Source of the DNA: Clostridium_I sp047718555
GTDB taxonomy: Bacteria > Bacillota > Clostridia > Clostridiales > Clostridiaceae
DNA length: 64,000 bases
Direction of reading: 5' to 3'
Assembly: GCF_047718555.1 (NCBI RefSeq)
Contig: NZ_JBDNRK010000005.1
Coordinates: forward strand, 1 to 64,000
Shown here: piece after piece, positions 17,398-26,240 of the stretch
Numbering within the stretch: position 1 is the stretch's first letter
Layout of the letters: every line of letters starts with the position of its first letter
Position numbers and translations under genes: made by a program
Notes under the pieces: model-generated
Databases searched by the model: none
What the model was told of the DNA's origin: nothing
What the model saw: the letters and a program-made list of their open reading frames with translations, nothing else

Positions 17398-17683
17398 TTC
17401 TATGACCCTCCATTTCAACTATTTTTCCTTTTAATTGAATTACTTCTTCTCTTAACAATTTATTTTCAGCAACCAATCCCTTAACTTCTTCCTTCATTTC
17501 TGCTATCTCGTTCTGGTATGAAGTAAATAGTTTCTGTAATTGTGCGTCTATAAATTGTTCTCTTTTAATTGATAAATCTATATTGTTCTTACTTGTCGTT
17601 GTTCGGTAAGTTACAAATCCTGTTATCACTGAACCAATAACTCCCCAAACAGCAGGACTAAGCAAAAGCTCATTTAAATTCAT
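17378..17683 (-). CDS. membrane-anchored coiled-coil protein, XhlA-like
   Basis: 101 residues: an N-terminal membrane span (VWGVIGSVITGFVTY) and then a long amphipathic coiled coil rich in Glu and Lys. Such proteins accompany the holin in many Gram-positive phages and are thought to modulate lysis. It is translationally coupled to the holin. Confidence 0.65.
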   Translation of the reverse strand: MNLNELLLSPAVWGVIGSVITGFVTYRTTTSKNNIDLSIKREQFIDAQLQKLFTSYQNEIAEMKEEVKGLVAENKLLREEVIQLKGKIVEMEGHRNVKENN

Positions 17684-17779
17684 AGTGAACCTCCTTATTC
17701 TATTGTTTAGGGAGTGAACCCCTTGCTGTCGCTTTCTATACTTGGCAAACTATGGAATTACAACACAACATTTACATAA

Positions 17780-17806
17780 AAAAAAGAAGAGAGCCGAAGC
17801 TCCCTG
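17780..17806 (-). terminator. terminator after the 69-residue gene
   Basis: GGGAGC-TTCG-GCTCTC with a UUCG tetraloop and eight following Ts on the minus strand. Confidence 0.8.
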
Positions 17807-17808
17807 TT

Positions 17809-18018
17809 TTATATTTCTTTTAACTCTTTAGTTTCTAAATCTATATAAAAATTGTCTTTATTGTCTACAATCGCCCTGTTATTATCTACAACTACAAAGT
17901 CAATGGTCAATTCTTTTTTACTCTTATTATCTCCAAAGTAATTCATATCTTGAACACCTGTGCAGTAATATTTAATTACTCCAGTATCTTTCAAATAAAA
18001 TAAAGTTAGTTTTTCCAT
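17809..18018 (-). CDS. small hypothetical tail-region protein
   Basis: 69 residues, predicted mostly beta, with an AAGGGGG binding site. It lies 18 bp after the tail endopeptidase gene and ends at a strong terminator, so it closes the tail operon. No family is recognised. Confidence 0.6.
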   Translation of the reverse strand: MEKLTLFYLKDTGVIKYYCTGVQDMNYFGDNKSKKELTIDFVVVDNNRAIVDNKDNFYIDLETKELKEI

Positions 18019-18036
18019 TTTAGTTATTTCCCCCTT

Positions 18037-19755
18037 CTATGCAATAACCATATAAGTAACAGCGAAATCTAGTTTTGGAGCATTGGCTGGATTAGCTATT
18101 TCTGTAGCATAACAAGCTCCGTATATATGAAAAGTAGCATTGCCATAATCAAAAGTATCTGCTTGTACAAAGAATGTTTTCAGTGCAAATCCAGTAGTAT
18201 TGTTTTGTAGACTAGAAGCCTGTACAATTACACTAAAATTCTTGTTTTTAAATTCATCTGGCAATTGGATTACAATAAATACTTGGTCATCTGGTACTAT
18301 AGCAGTTCCTACATTAGATAAGAAATGATACTTATGTCCTGTACCAGAAATAAATCTTTCAATACCACCAGAACTCATTTTGGTATAAGAACCATCACTG
18401 TGATTTACTTTTATTCCATCTGTTGGAGTAATGGAAACATTGTTATTTATATTATTGAATCCTATTTTTATTTCTGTAGGACTTTGGGAAATTATAGACT
18501 TTACATCACCTTCCTCAACCTTCAATTCAAGCTGACCATTAACATTAGAAATCTGGGCATTTACAGTAGACTTATTAGCTTTCTCTGTAGTAACTTGGTT
18601 AAACTGTCTATTCTTTTCTTGGTCTGTCATAATCTTAAAGCTTCCAAGCTCTATAGTAGTATTCACAGGCTCTAGCAAATCTACTTTTCTGGAAATAATC
18701 ATAGCTGACAGTGTGAGAGCTGGTTTAAATTCATGGTCAATAATTGTTACTATATCCCCAGTAACTACGCTCTCAAATTCAAAGTTATCATCACCAGTCA
18801 TAGCGTATAAGTCCACAGCGTCTACAGTATAGGTAATCTTAGGAGTAGACAGTTCCATTAGAACTTTATAAGCGTCATTAATTAAATCCGTTGGTGTTTT
18901 CATTTGAGAGTTTTCGTAATAATGGTAGCGTGGTCTTTTACCAGAAGTTCCCTTGTATCCCCACTGTGCTGTAGCTGTAGTATTCTCTAAGTAAAGCTGT
19001 CCATTAGGTTTATTCAGTGGATTAGTAGGAGTTGTCCAAGTCACAGAAGTAATATCTATTAATGGTGCGTTGTCTGCGTCGCTTGCTTCTGCTCCCTTTG
19101 GAATTACTGCGGTCTTTATTTCAGAAGTATCAACTTCCCTTTTTACATTTTCTATATCCTTACTATATTCAAATCTCTTCCCATTATCCTTGCCAACAAC
19201 TGCTTTTAAATCTACATATCTATGAGTAATCTGGTTTCCAGAAATAACTAACCTAAATTGTACATTCAATGAGTATTCTTCTGCTGTAAGATAAACTGCT
19301 TCAAGAACAGATTTATATATCGTTTCATTAACCGCTGGGTGGGTGGTCACTGTATCAACTGCCCCTACCTCCCATCTAGTGCCATTCAACACAGAAGTTA
19401 ATAACTGCGAGGGTGTATATGTTGTTCCTGTAATCTGATAAAAGCATACCTCGTCAAATAACTCTTGCGAACAGTGTTCACAGTGGATTGACTTGGTATG
19501 CTCTTCCCCATGTTCTTCATCAACTTTTCTAATTATATACATCTGCCAGTTTCCTAAAAGGTCTTGGAATACTAGGTAGTTTTCTTCAATTACAAACTCG
19601 GATTCATCTACTGCTCCATTTATAGACATATCCAAAGTATACATATCATTTTGCTGTTCCGAAACTACAGCACTGCTTATCACTGGATTCTCTGGATTGG
19701 TATTACCTAGAACAGCTACTATTTCTTCATCTCTATTTAATACATAAAATACCAA
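18037..19755 (-). CDS. tail-associated protein Tal / prophage tail endopeptidase-like
   Basis: 572 residues. The first ~370 have the layout of the gp27-like hub domain of siphophage Tal proteins (a DMYTLDMSINGAVDESEF segment, an IHCEHCSQELFDE segment and SPTEIKIGFNNI near the end). The C-terminal ~130 residues form a beta-rich carbohydrate-binding or fibre-like domain. It follows Dit, its normal partner at the distal tail tip. Confidence 0.82.
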   Translation of the reverse strand: MVFYVLNRDEEIVAVLGNTNPENPVISSAVVSEQQNDMYTLDMSINGAVDESEFVIEENYLVFQDLLGNWQMYIIRKVDEEHGEEHTKSIHCEHCSQELFDEVCFYQITGTTYTPSQLLTSVLNGTRWEVGAVDTVTTHPAVNETIYKSVLEAVYLTAEEYSLNVQFRLVISGNQITHRYVDLKAVVGKDNGKRFEYSKDIENVKREVDTSEIKTAVIPKGAEASDADNAPLIDITSVTWTTPTNPLNKPNGQLYLENTTATAQWGYKGTSGKRPRYHYYENSQMKTPTDLINDAYKVLMELSTPKITYTVDAVDLYAMTGDDNFEFESVVTGDIVTIIDHEFKPALTLSAMIISRKVDLLEPVNTTIELGSFKIMTDQEKNRQFNQVTTEKANKSTVNAQISNVNGQLELKVEEGDVKSIISQSPTEIKIGFNNINNNVSITPTDGIKVNHSDGSYTKMSSGGIERFISGTGHKYHFLSNVGTAIVPDDQVFIVIQLPDEFKNKNFSVIVQASSLQNNTTGFALKTFFVQADTFDYGNATFHIYGACYATEIANPANAPKLDFAVTYMVIA

Positions 19756-19772
19756 CTTATTTCCCCCTTCTC

Positions 19773-20522
19773 TTATAGCCAGTATTCAGAATAACTTACC
19801 GCATAGCTTCCAGCCTTATCTACTGAAATGGTAAATGTTCCTCGGCTTTCAAACTCTAACCATTTAGTGCTAAAATTTATCACCTTTTGATTAACTGTAC
19901 CGCCTACAGTAACCTTTCTGTTTTTACAATCTATAATCACAGGAGCAGCATTGGTAAAAGTACCTGTAATAGAAACTGTATTATCACCGCAAGTAAGAGT
20001 AAGAGTTGTGGTTGCTGTAGAAGAAGGTGTCCAAGTTATTACAGGCTGTGAAGGAGCTGTACCATTATAAGCCAACATAAAAGAACCGCCACCTGTAGAA
20101 AAAGTAACGGTTTCATCCACATCTATACCCTTTGCCATTCCGCTAGGTACTATAAGCTCCAGCTCTCCTTCTCCAGCAAATATTAAATCTGTTATATCAA
20201 TACTGGTATTTATTTTAGCTTGGTATGTCACCTGTTTATCATCTGAAACAACTAGCTCACAGGTCTTAAAATTATTTCCTCTGACCCATAGTGCAAGTTC
20301 TCTAGCCATTTCAGTAAGTGGTTTCCCATCCTCTGGTACTATAAGGATTTTCATTTTTAGTGGCTTTGAACCTATAGAAGTACCTGTTTCCATAGCTCCG
20401 ATTCTTCCAGCAATTTGTTTAAAACTGTGAGTAATAGAAGGAAGGACAGCAAAATCTACTGTCCGAACCTTTATAAAACTTGGTATATCTAATCCATTAA
20501 AAGTTACTTTAAAATCTGCCAT
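19773..20522 (-). CDS. distal tail protein Dit
   Basis: 249 residues with an N-terminal Sipho_tail domain (MADFKVTFNGLDIPSFIKV) and a C-terminal galectin-like beta domain. Dit forms the hexameric hub joining tail tube and baseplate. Its ATG overlaps the tape-measure stop by one base. Confidence 0.86.
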   Translation of the reverse strand: MADFKVTFNGLDIPSFIKVRTVDFAVLPSITHSFKQIAGRIGAMETGTSIGSKPLKMKILIVPEDGKPLTEMARELALWVRGNNFKTCELVVSDDKQVTYQAKINTSIDITDLIFAGEGELELIVPSGMAKGIDVDETVTFSTGGGSFMLAYNGTAPSQPVITWTPSSTATTTLTLTCGDNTVSITGTFTNAAPVIIDCKNRKVTVGGTVNQKVINFSTKWLEFESRGTFTISVDKAGSYAVSYSEYWL

Positions 20523-23107
20523 TATCTTCTACCCCTTCCTCTTTGGTTTTGTCTTTCCAATCTATACAATTCTTGTGCTGTTTTCTTTATGTCGGCTTCC
20601 TCTCTTATATAGAAGTTGTTTCCAGTGATTACAGCACCACCGCCACCACCGTTGTCGTCGCCGCCTGTATTGTCTGGCATAACCTCTGCAATTCCTTGTC
20701 CTATTCCGCCAAGTACAGCGGAAGTTAATGGCAATACTGCTTCTGCTCCAGCTTCACCAACTCCATGAGAGCCATTACCCAGAAGAGTAGGTTTATTGAA
20801 TATACCACCCTTTGCGTGCCAATCTACAGAGAATGAAGGTACTTTAGGTGGCATAATTGAAAAGTCACCATTTACTTTAAAGTGCGGAAGTTTGAAAGCT
20901 CCGATTATTGAATCCCAAGCTCTCCTTATAGTGCCAACAACATCACTAACTACACTACCAAAGCCCCTCCAGATAGAGTTCCAATTACTATTCAGAGTTT
21001 TTAATCCGCTTAATATCCAATCAAAGAATGGTTTTACATATTTGTTGTAAACTGAAAGTACACCATTACCGAAAGCAATAGCATTTTGAGCCATCTGTGC
21101 AAATATTAGGGCGAATATTCCGTACAGCCACTTTAAGCCCTGTACAATCCACTGTAGAGCGGGATTTATAGCGTTATTCCATAACCACATAAAGACACTA
21201 GCCATCACTTTAATGTAATCCATGACATAGCCAAAGATAATTTTTATAGCGTTCCACCAGCCCTTTAATACTTGAACAAAGATGATAGCAAATATAATCA
21301 TTAGGAACTCCAGAATAGGTACTATAATTCCAGAAATTACCCACCAGATTACCTTACCTACTGCCAGCACTATAGTTGAAATTATTCCAAATACTACTAA
21401 AAATGCTGTAGCCAGAACTCCAAGAATAACTCCTATCAAATTCGCAACAAACACTATTACTTGCCAAAGAACCTTAAATACATCAACTACAATCATGATA
21501 GCTACAAATATAATCTTGGCAATTACACTTATGATGGCAACCACTGGAGCAAGTACAACACCGATAGCCATAGCAATTACTGAAAGTCCGTAGTATATAA
21601 TCTGTGCAAGGTATATTATGGTATCTACAAAAGGCTTAATATACTGTGTGTAGAATGGTAAAATGTACTTAGTAAATATGCTGGTAATAACCGCACCTAT
21701 AGCGTCAATTATTGGCTGTATGGCTGTTTTGGCTTGGTCAAATATTGCTACTATATCAGTCCATAATTGTCCGAAAAAATCCCTTATAGCCGACCATGCT
21801 TGTTGCGTATAAGCCTTAATTTCATCCCAGTATTTTACAATGAAATAAACTGCCACAGCAATACCAACTATAGCCAATATAATAAGTCCTACTGGGGAGA
21901 ATACCGCACTAAATGTAGCTTTCATTGCTGTAGCTATTCCTGTAGCCAAGGTCTTAAAAGCACCCACAACTATTAGGGCATACTTCTGTATATTTAAAGC
22001 CCATACTCCTATAGCTGTAGGTAGCAATCCAATGTTAGCAACAATCCAACCAATACCCCTCATAGCTCCGCTAGAAACTACAATTAATCTTCCTATAGCT
22101 TCTATCAAGTAGCCTAAATAAGTTGTAGCAATAGGTAGGATAATAGCCCACTTAGCAATATTTACATAGAACTTTATTTGCTCTGGAGATAACTGCTGTA
22201 ACCTCTTTAAGAAGTCTGTTAATTTCTGTAGTGTGTCTGTTACAGAAGGAGCTATAACATCAAATACCTGTTTAGCTAAATCTTGCAATACACCCTTAAG
22301 CTTCATCATTTTAGCTTGGTACTGACCAGATTCTCTACCAGCTTGACCCATTGCGTCTGCTCCCTGTCTTACTGCTAGGTTATACAATAAATTAAGCTTT
22401 TGAGTTTCCTTTAAGTCACTGAATTGACCCTTTAAACCTTCCTTCATCATTTCTTGTTTTATGGTAGCTTCACCAAATGAAAGCCCTAATTTGTCCACCG
22501 CTTCATAGTTACCCATTAAAGCACTTTTCATTCTGTCTGTAGCTTCATCAAATGGGACATCTGTGAAAGCTCCTAAGTCATTGGTAAGCTGTACCATCTT
22601 CTCACTGAAATTTAAAGCTTCTTCCTGTGAGAATCCCATTGACTTACCATATTGATTGAAGGATAGAATCTGTCGTCTAACTTGATTTTCTGTAATGCCA
22701 GCAACATTAGAATAGGACTTTGCAAAAGCGTCACCAACAGAAGCCATACCTTTCATTGACTGCTTATAAGTAGCTTCAAAAGCTTGCATATTAGAACCTT
22801 GCTCTATTACCTGTTTACCTATTGCTAAAAGCGGAGTAGAAACGGATAGAGCTATTTTCTGCCCAGCACTGGATAGGTCTTGTCCTAGCTGTTGAGTACC
22901 CTTACCGAACTTATTCAACTTTTCTGAACCATTCTGGATACTCTTACCTATGTTGTTCATCATGTTATTAAAGCTGTTTGCTGATTCAGCAGTATTTTTC
23001 TTTATAGTGTCACCCAGATTGGACATTGATTTTTTCAGTCGGTCAAAAGCGGAGGTAGCCTGTTCGGTGTCAGCTTCGACATTAATATTTACCTTTTCAT
23101 CTGCCAT
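20522..23107 (-). CDS. tail tape measure protein
   Basis: 861 residues. An N-terminal coiled coil is followed by a TMP repeat-type segment (VGDAFAKSYSNVAGITENQV and onward), a long series of hydrophobic spans in the centre (about 330-640), and a C-terminal region with AKGGIFNKPTLLG and a Gly/Asp-rich linker. Tape measure length sets tail length, so a tail of roughly 125-130 nm is expected by the usual 1.5 Angstrom per residue rule. It is flanked by the chaperone and Dit genes, as in other siphophages. Confidence 0.93.
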   Translation of the reverse strand: MADEKVNINVEADTEQATSAFDRLKKSMSNLGDTIKKNTAESANSFNNMMNNIGKSIQNGSEKLNKFGKGTQQLGQDLSSAGQKIALSVSTPLLAIGKQVIEQGSNMQAFEATYKQSMKGMASVGDAFAKSYSNVAGITENQVRRQILSFNQYGKSMGFSQEEALNFSEKMVQLTNDLGAFTDVPFDEATDRMKSALMGNYEAVDKLGLSFGEATIKQEMMKEGLKGQFSDLKETQKLNLLYNLAVRQGADAMGQAGRESGQYQAKMMKLKGVLQDLAKQVFDVIAPSVTDTLQKLTDFLKRLQQLSPEQIKFYVNIAKWAIILPIATTYLGYLIEAIGRLIVVSSGAMRGIGWIVANIGLLPTAIGVWALNIQKYALIVVGAFKTLATGIATAMKATFSAVFSPVGLIILAIVGIAVAVYFIVKYWDEIKAYTQQAWSAIRDFFGQLWTDIVAIFDQAKTAIQPIIDAIGAVITSIFTKYILPFYTQYIKPFVDTIIYLAQIIYYGLSVIAMAIGVVLAPVVAIISVIAKIIFVAIMIVVDVFKVLWQVIVFVANLIGVILGVLATAFLVVFGIISTIVLAVGKVIWWVISGIIVPILEFLMIIFAIIFVQVLKGWWNAIKIIFGYVMDYIKVMASVFMWLWNNAINPALQWIVQGLKWLYGIFALIFAQMAQNAIAFGNGVLSVYNKYVKPFFDWILSGLKTLNSNWNSIWRGFGSVVSDVVGTIRRAWDSIIGAFKLPHFKVNGDFSIMPPKVPSFSVDWHAKGGIFNKPTLLGNGSHGVGEAGAEAVLPLTSAVLGGIGQGIAEVMPDNTGGDDNGGGGGAVITGNNFYIREEADIKKTAQELYRLERQNQRGRGRR

Positions 23108-23188
23108 TTATTTAATCCCTTCCTTTCTCAAATACCAAAAAATAAGGGGAAGCTCTAAGAAATTAATCCCAGAACCTCCCCTGTGTGT

Positions 23189-23521
23189 TTATATGTTGAA
23201 CCTCTTCATCAATTCGGCTCTTTTTGCTTCTATATCTTCTTTCTTTTCCACAGTAACTTTTTTCTTTTGCTGTGTTGCTGGAGAATAGAGTTTTGCGGGC
23301 TTTACAGGCTTTTTGAAATTTCCAGTAGCGTTCATTAGTAGAGCTGTTTGCCAAGCCAGTCTTTGCATAGTCAAGTCATTCTCATGCTTTTCTCTGTTTA
23401 TCTCGGCTTTAATGAGTACAGCCAAAATGTTTATATCCACTTCATACATATACTCATAGTCCAACCTACAATAAGCTAAACCGAACATTTCTATTTCTTC
23501 CGTAGATAAACCCGCTACTAC
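23189..23521 (-). CDS. tail assembly chaperone, downstream frame (gpT-like), reached by -1 frameshift
   Basis: This reading frame is open without a stop from the end of the upstream chaperone gene. An ATG at 23,488 exists but has no good binding site. Conceptual fusion after the AAG codon next to the upstream stop gives ...EGVK-VVAGLSTEEIEMFGLAY, a seamless continuation. The downstream part is Lys-rich and ends QKKKVTVEKK...KRFNI. In siphophages the fused gpGT form recruits the tape measure protein during tail assembly. Confidence 0.75.
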   Translation of the reverse strand, partial: VVAGLSTEEIEMFGLAYCRLDYEYMYEVDINILAVLIKAEINREKHENDLTMQRLAWQTALLMNATGNFKKPVKPAKLYSPATQQKKKVTVEKKEDIEAKRAELMKRFNI

Positions 23522-23811
23522 TTTACCCCTTCCATTGCTTCTCCTAGTTTTTCTGATACTTCATTCATGTTGTCGAAATCTATCATATCCCCTACTGCGT
23601 CAATAGTAAGGTCTTTATCTTCCCATTTAAGTCCAGCGTATAGTAATGCTCTTAACATTTCCATATCAAAACCATTTTTCCCAGACTTTTCATCTGGAAC
23701 TAGTTCGGACATACTTCTTCCAGTTTCCTTTTCCAATAATACTAATGCGTTTAAATTAAATCTTAAATGTCTTTCCTTATCTAAATTAACTACAACTATT
23801 TTACTTGCCAT
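23518..23811 (-). CDS. tail assembly chaperone (gpG-like)
   Basis: 97 residues from an ATG preceded by GGGGGAAG. The acidic, helical protein includes LNALVLLEKETGRSMSELV and lies between major tail protein and tape measure genes, the invariant chaperone position. It ends ...GTA AAG TAG; a slip back by one base at the Lys codon would enter the downstream frame. Confidence 0.82.
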   Translation of the reverse strand: MASKIVVVNLDKERHLRFNLNALVLLEKETGRSMSELVPDEKSGKNGFDMEMLRALLYAGLKWEDKDLTIDAVGDMIDFDNMNEVSEKLGEAMEGVK

Positions 23812-23890
23812 AATTATTTTCTTCCCCCTAAGTATAATTTTGTGGTAGTTGTTTATCGGCACAATCTACCAAAGCACCAGTTTTATATTA

Positions 23891-24319
23891 CTAAGGTGTT
23901 ACTGTTCCAACTGTTCTTACTAATGGTGAAGCACCTTGTAAGCTTAAAGAAATTGAAACTGCGTCGTCCTGTGGGAAATCCTCTGGGAAGTCAGTAATAA
24001 CAACTTTTCCAGTGTAAGTGTAACCATCTGCATTGTCATTAGCTCCAACTCTTATTTCCACATCAATAGCAACTCTATCTTCAAAAGCTGTGTGTAAAGC
24101 TTCCAATGCGTCGTCACCTAAAACTACAAATGCGTCACAGTCAACTGACCAACTTTTTACTCCAGCCATGCTTTCAGCCCATCCACCGCTATTTTTATCA
24201 GTAGTGTCTATAGTGTTCGCTGACCTAGAAAGTGAAGCTCCTGTTTGACCACCTAAAGCAGTCATAGTGGAAGCAACTTTAATCTTTAGTAATACATCAA
24301 CTCCAGCTACCTTTGCCAT
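23891..24319 (-). CDS. major tail tube protein, TP901-1-like
   Basis: 142 residues, mostly beta: MAKVAGVDVLLKIKVAS at the start, a conserved WAESMAGVKSWSVDCDAFV core and SISLSLQGASPLV at the end, the pattern of Gram-positive siphophage tube proteins. It should be one of the most abundant virion proteins. Confidence 0.85.
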   Translation of the reverse strand: MAKVAGVDVLLKIKVASTMTALGGQTGASLSRSANTIDTTDKNSGGWAESMAGVKSWSVDCDAFVVLGDDALEALHTAFEDRVAIDVEIRVGANDNADGYTYTGKVVITDFPEDFPQDDAVSISLSLQGASPLVRTVGTVTP

Positions 24320-24352
24320 TTATAAAACCTCCGTTTATATATTTTTGGGCAA

Positions 24353-24379
24353 TAAAAAAAAGCCCACTATTTAGGACTT
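24353..24379 (-). terminator. attenuator/terminator overlapping the end of the tail-terminator gene
   Basis: On the minus strand, AGTCC-TAAATAG-TGGGCT begins inside the stop-codon region and runs into eight Ts, so it could lower readthrough before the tail tube gene. Confidence 0.55.
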
Positions 24380-24736
24380 ACTTGCTAAAACTCTGTAATT
24401 TACGGCATAGATATATTTGTTATTTTCATCCAATCCATTGAAAAACGGATTAGGACTTGTACACTGAATTAGAATAACTTGCCATACTCCAGCAGTTTTA
24501 TTAGTCATATTGTGAAGGGATTCAATGTGTGTGTTGGCTAGTTCCTCTGCTGTTTCTGGGTGTTCACTTCTGTACATTAGCTGAATATTCATATCTTTTA
24601 CATCACCAGTAAAATCACCGTTTATAATATCCACAGCTACTAAATTTTCTGTTTCAATATTGTATGGAAACTGTAACGGATACGCTGGTAACAATAAAGT
24701 GTTCTGTATGAAGTCAGTCAATTCCACTAGTTTCAA
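24371..24736 (-). CDS. tail terminator / minor capsid-type connector protein
   Basis: About 121 residues resembling the gp17-like tail completion proteins (ESLHNMTNKTAGVWQVILIQ, then SPNPFFNGLDENNKYIYAVN). The TTG at 24,736 has GGGGG eight bases upstream; the GTG three codons earlier abuts the binding site and is less likely. It lies between the HK97-gp10-like gene and the tail tube gene. Confidence 0.7.
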   Translation of the reverse strand: MKLVELTDFIQNTLLLPAYPLQFPYNIETENLVAVDIINGDFTGDVKDMNIQLMYRSEHPETAEELANTHIESLHNMTNKTAGVWQVILIQCTSPNPFFNGLDENNKYIYAVNYRVLASKS

Positions 24737-24748
24737 CTGGCACACCCC

Positions 24749-25219
24749 CTATTTACTTTTTCTTTTGCTGTTCTTTCTGATTGAAGCTCTCATTTTTCTT
24801 GCTACATTTTCCTGTATAAACTTAGCCCAGCCCTCTCTTGAAAGTTCCACAGTATTAGTTAAATATCCAGTACCGACCTTTGGAGTATCCTTCATAAATC
24901 TGCCTTTAGCTGGTCTTTTCATTCGTGACCTAGCACCTAAGTTGTAGGTTTCATCATTAGTCCAGATAGCATAATTAAAGTTCCCATTCATAGCTCTAAA
25001 TGACAGTGAGAAGTCACACCTTTTAAGCGGTACTTTCTTTGTTCTAACATAGTAGGACTTTTCAAGTTTTCCTGTGTCAACTGGGGCAGAACCAGAAGCA
25101 ACCTTAACAGCGTCGTCCTTTATATCAGACATACAATCTTCAACTGCTCCAAATATTACCTCATTTACATCTTTGAACATTTCCAGTCCTACTGCTTCAA
25201 TTTTAAGCCCTTTTGCCAT
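24749..25219 (-). CDS. head-tail joining protein, HK97 gp10-like
   Basis: About 156 residues, basic at both ends. The motif SAPVDTGKLEKSYYVRT is typical of HK97 gp10-type minor capsid proteins. The ATG at 25,219 lies inside the end of the preceding gene (17-bp overlap). Confidence 0.75.
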   Translation of the reverse strand: MAKGLKIEAVGLEMFKDVNEVIFGAVEDCMSDIKDDAVKVASGSAPVDTGKLEKSYYVRTKKVPLKRCDFSLSFRAMNGNFNYAIWTNDETYNLGARSRMKRPAKGRFMKDTPKVGTGYLTNTVELSREGWAKFIQENVARKMRASIRKNSKRKSK

Positions 25220-25550
25220 TACCAACCACAACCCTTGTAGCCATTATATTTCCAACATAATCCTTAAAATAGAAAACATCTATAACTTGGTATTTGTTGG
25301 TCAATCCATTAGCAGCAGTAAACTGTATATAATCTCCATCCTTCGCCATAACAAAGCCTTTGAAAAGTACGGTAGCGGACATAATAGAAGTGAACCCATC
25401 CAAGCCAGATATTTTCTCCAGATTAGTATTGTAGTTTATCTGACATTTTCCAGTATAACTTTCAGTTAGGACGGGTTTTCCCCAGCGGTCTACATTTCCT
25501 GTCTGTGACAAAACAGTAGCTATATCATTCATTGGTATCCATCCTAACAT
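25203..25550 (-). CDS. head-tail connector / minor capsid protein
   Basis: 115 residues, predicted beta barrel (ATVLFKGFVMAKDGDYIQF), the pattern of the short stopper-type connector proteins between the adaptor and gp10-like genes. GGGAGC precedes the ATG. Confidence 0.65.
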   Translation of the reverse strand: MLGWIPMNDIATVLSQTGNVDRWGKPVLTESYTGKCQINYNTNLEKISGLDGFTSIMSATVLFKGFVMAKDGDYIQFTAANGLTNKYQVIDVFYFKDYVGNIMATRVVVGNGKRA

Positions 25551-25552
25551 AA

Positions 25553-25987
25553 CTACTGCTCCCTTCTCATGAGGCTGTCTGGAGTACCTATTGTTCTACC
25601 AGAATAACTTCCAACCTTTCTTCTGGATACTCCACCAGTTAAAGCGTCTGGAGTTATTTTTAATGCGTCAAGAACATATGGAGCTATACTTCTATCCTTA
25701 TCCTTAATAGTAATCATCAAGCCAGACATTTGAATATAAGTAACTCCCATTTCAGCTCTAAGGAAAGTATCATCTATCCTCATAAACCATATGGTCTGGT
25801 GTGCAATCACATCATCTGGAATATCTGCTTCAACGGTGTAATACTTTTTAAGTACATTTAGCAAGGTAGCCGCACTGTTATTTACTGCCTTTTTTCTTAG
25901 TGCTTCCGTTGCTTCATTCCATTGTTCACTATGGTATATGTTGTCAGTAATATATGCTGTTATTAATGCGAATCTTTCATCAGTCAT
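25553..25987 (-). CDS. head-tail adaptor protein
   Basis: 144 residues, helical N-terminal half (ERFALITAYITDNIYHS) as in gp15/gp6-like adaptors that bind the portal. It begins with an ATG right after the preceding small gene and overlaps the connector gene region by position only (2-bp gap). Confidence 0.65.
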   Translation of the reverse strand: MTDERFALITAYITDNIYHSEQWNEATEALRKKAVNNSAATLLNVLKKYYTVEADIPDDVIAHQTIWFMRIDDTFLRAEMGVTYIQMSGLMITIKDKDRSIAPYVLDALKITPDALTGGVSRRKVGSYSGRTIGTPDSLMRREQ

Positions 25988-25988
25988 G

Positions 25989-26165
25989 CTATTTCACCGC
26001 CCTTTTTCTCTTAGGCTTTTCTACTTCAACTACTTCATATTTCAAGTAATACATTTCAGCGAATTTTATACCTTCTTCTTTATCTTCAAATTCCGCTACC
26101 CCAGCATAGAACATTTCTCCACCTAGTCTAGCGTTCATTTTATTTCTTAAAAACACCTTTACCAT
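25989..26165 (-). CDS. small hypothetical head-region protein (58 aa)
   Basis: A short gene read from an ATG with GGGGGAGC upstream. The product starts MVKVFLRNKMNARLGGEMF and ends in a basic tail (KPKRKRAVK). It sits between the major capsid gene and the adaptor, where many phages carry a short basic protein. Its stop codon is directly followed by the adaptor start. Confidence 0.65.
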   Translation of the reverse strand: MVKVFLRNKMNARLGGEMFYAGVAEFEDKEEGIKFAEMYYLKYEVVEVEKPKRKRAVK

Positions 26166-26189
26166 TTATGCTCCCCCTTTCAGATAATA

Positions 26190-26228
26190 AAAAAAGTGGA
26201 GAGTGAAGAGCATAAGCCCTCTACTCCC
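26190..26228 (-). terminator. terminator after the major capsid gene
   Basis: GGAGTAGAGGGC-TTAT-GCTCTTCACTCTCC followed by seven Ts on the minus strand; probably a partial terminator that keeps capsid mRNA in excess. Confidence 0.7.
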
Positions 26229-26240
26229 CATTAGGTGATA

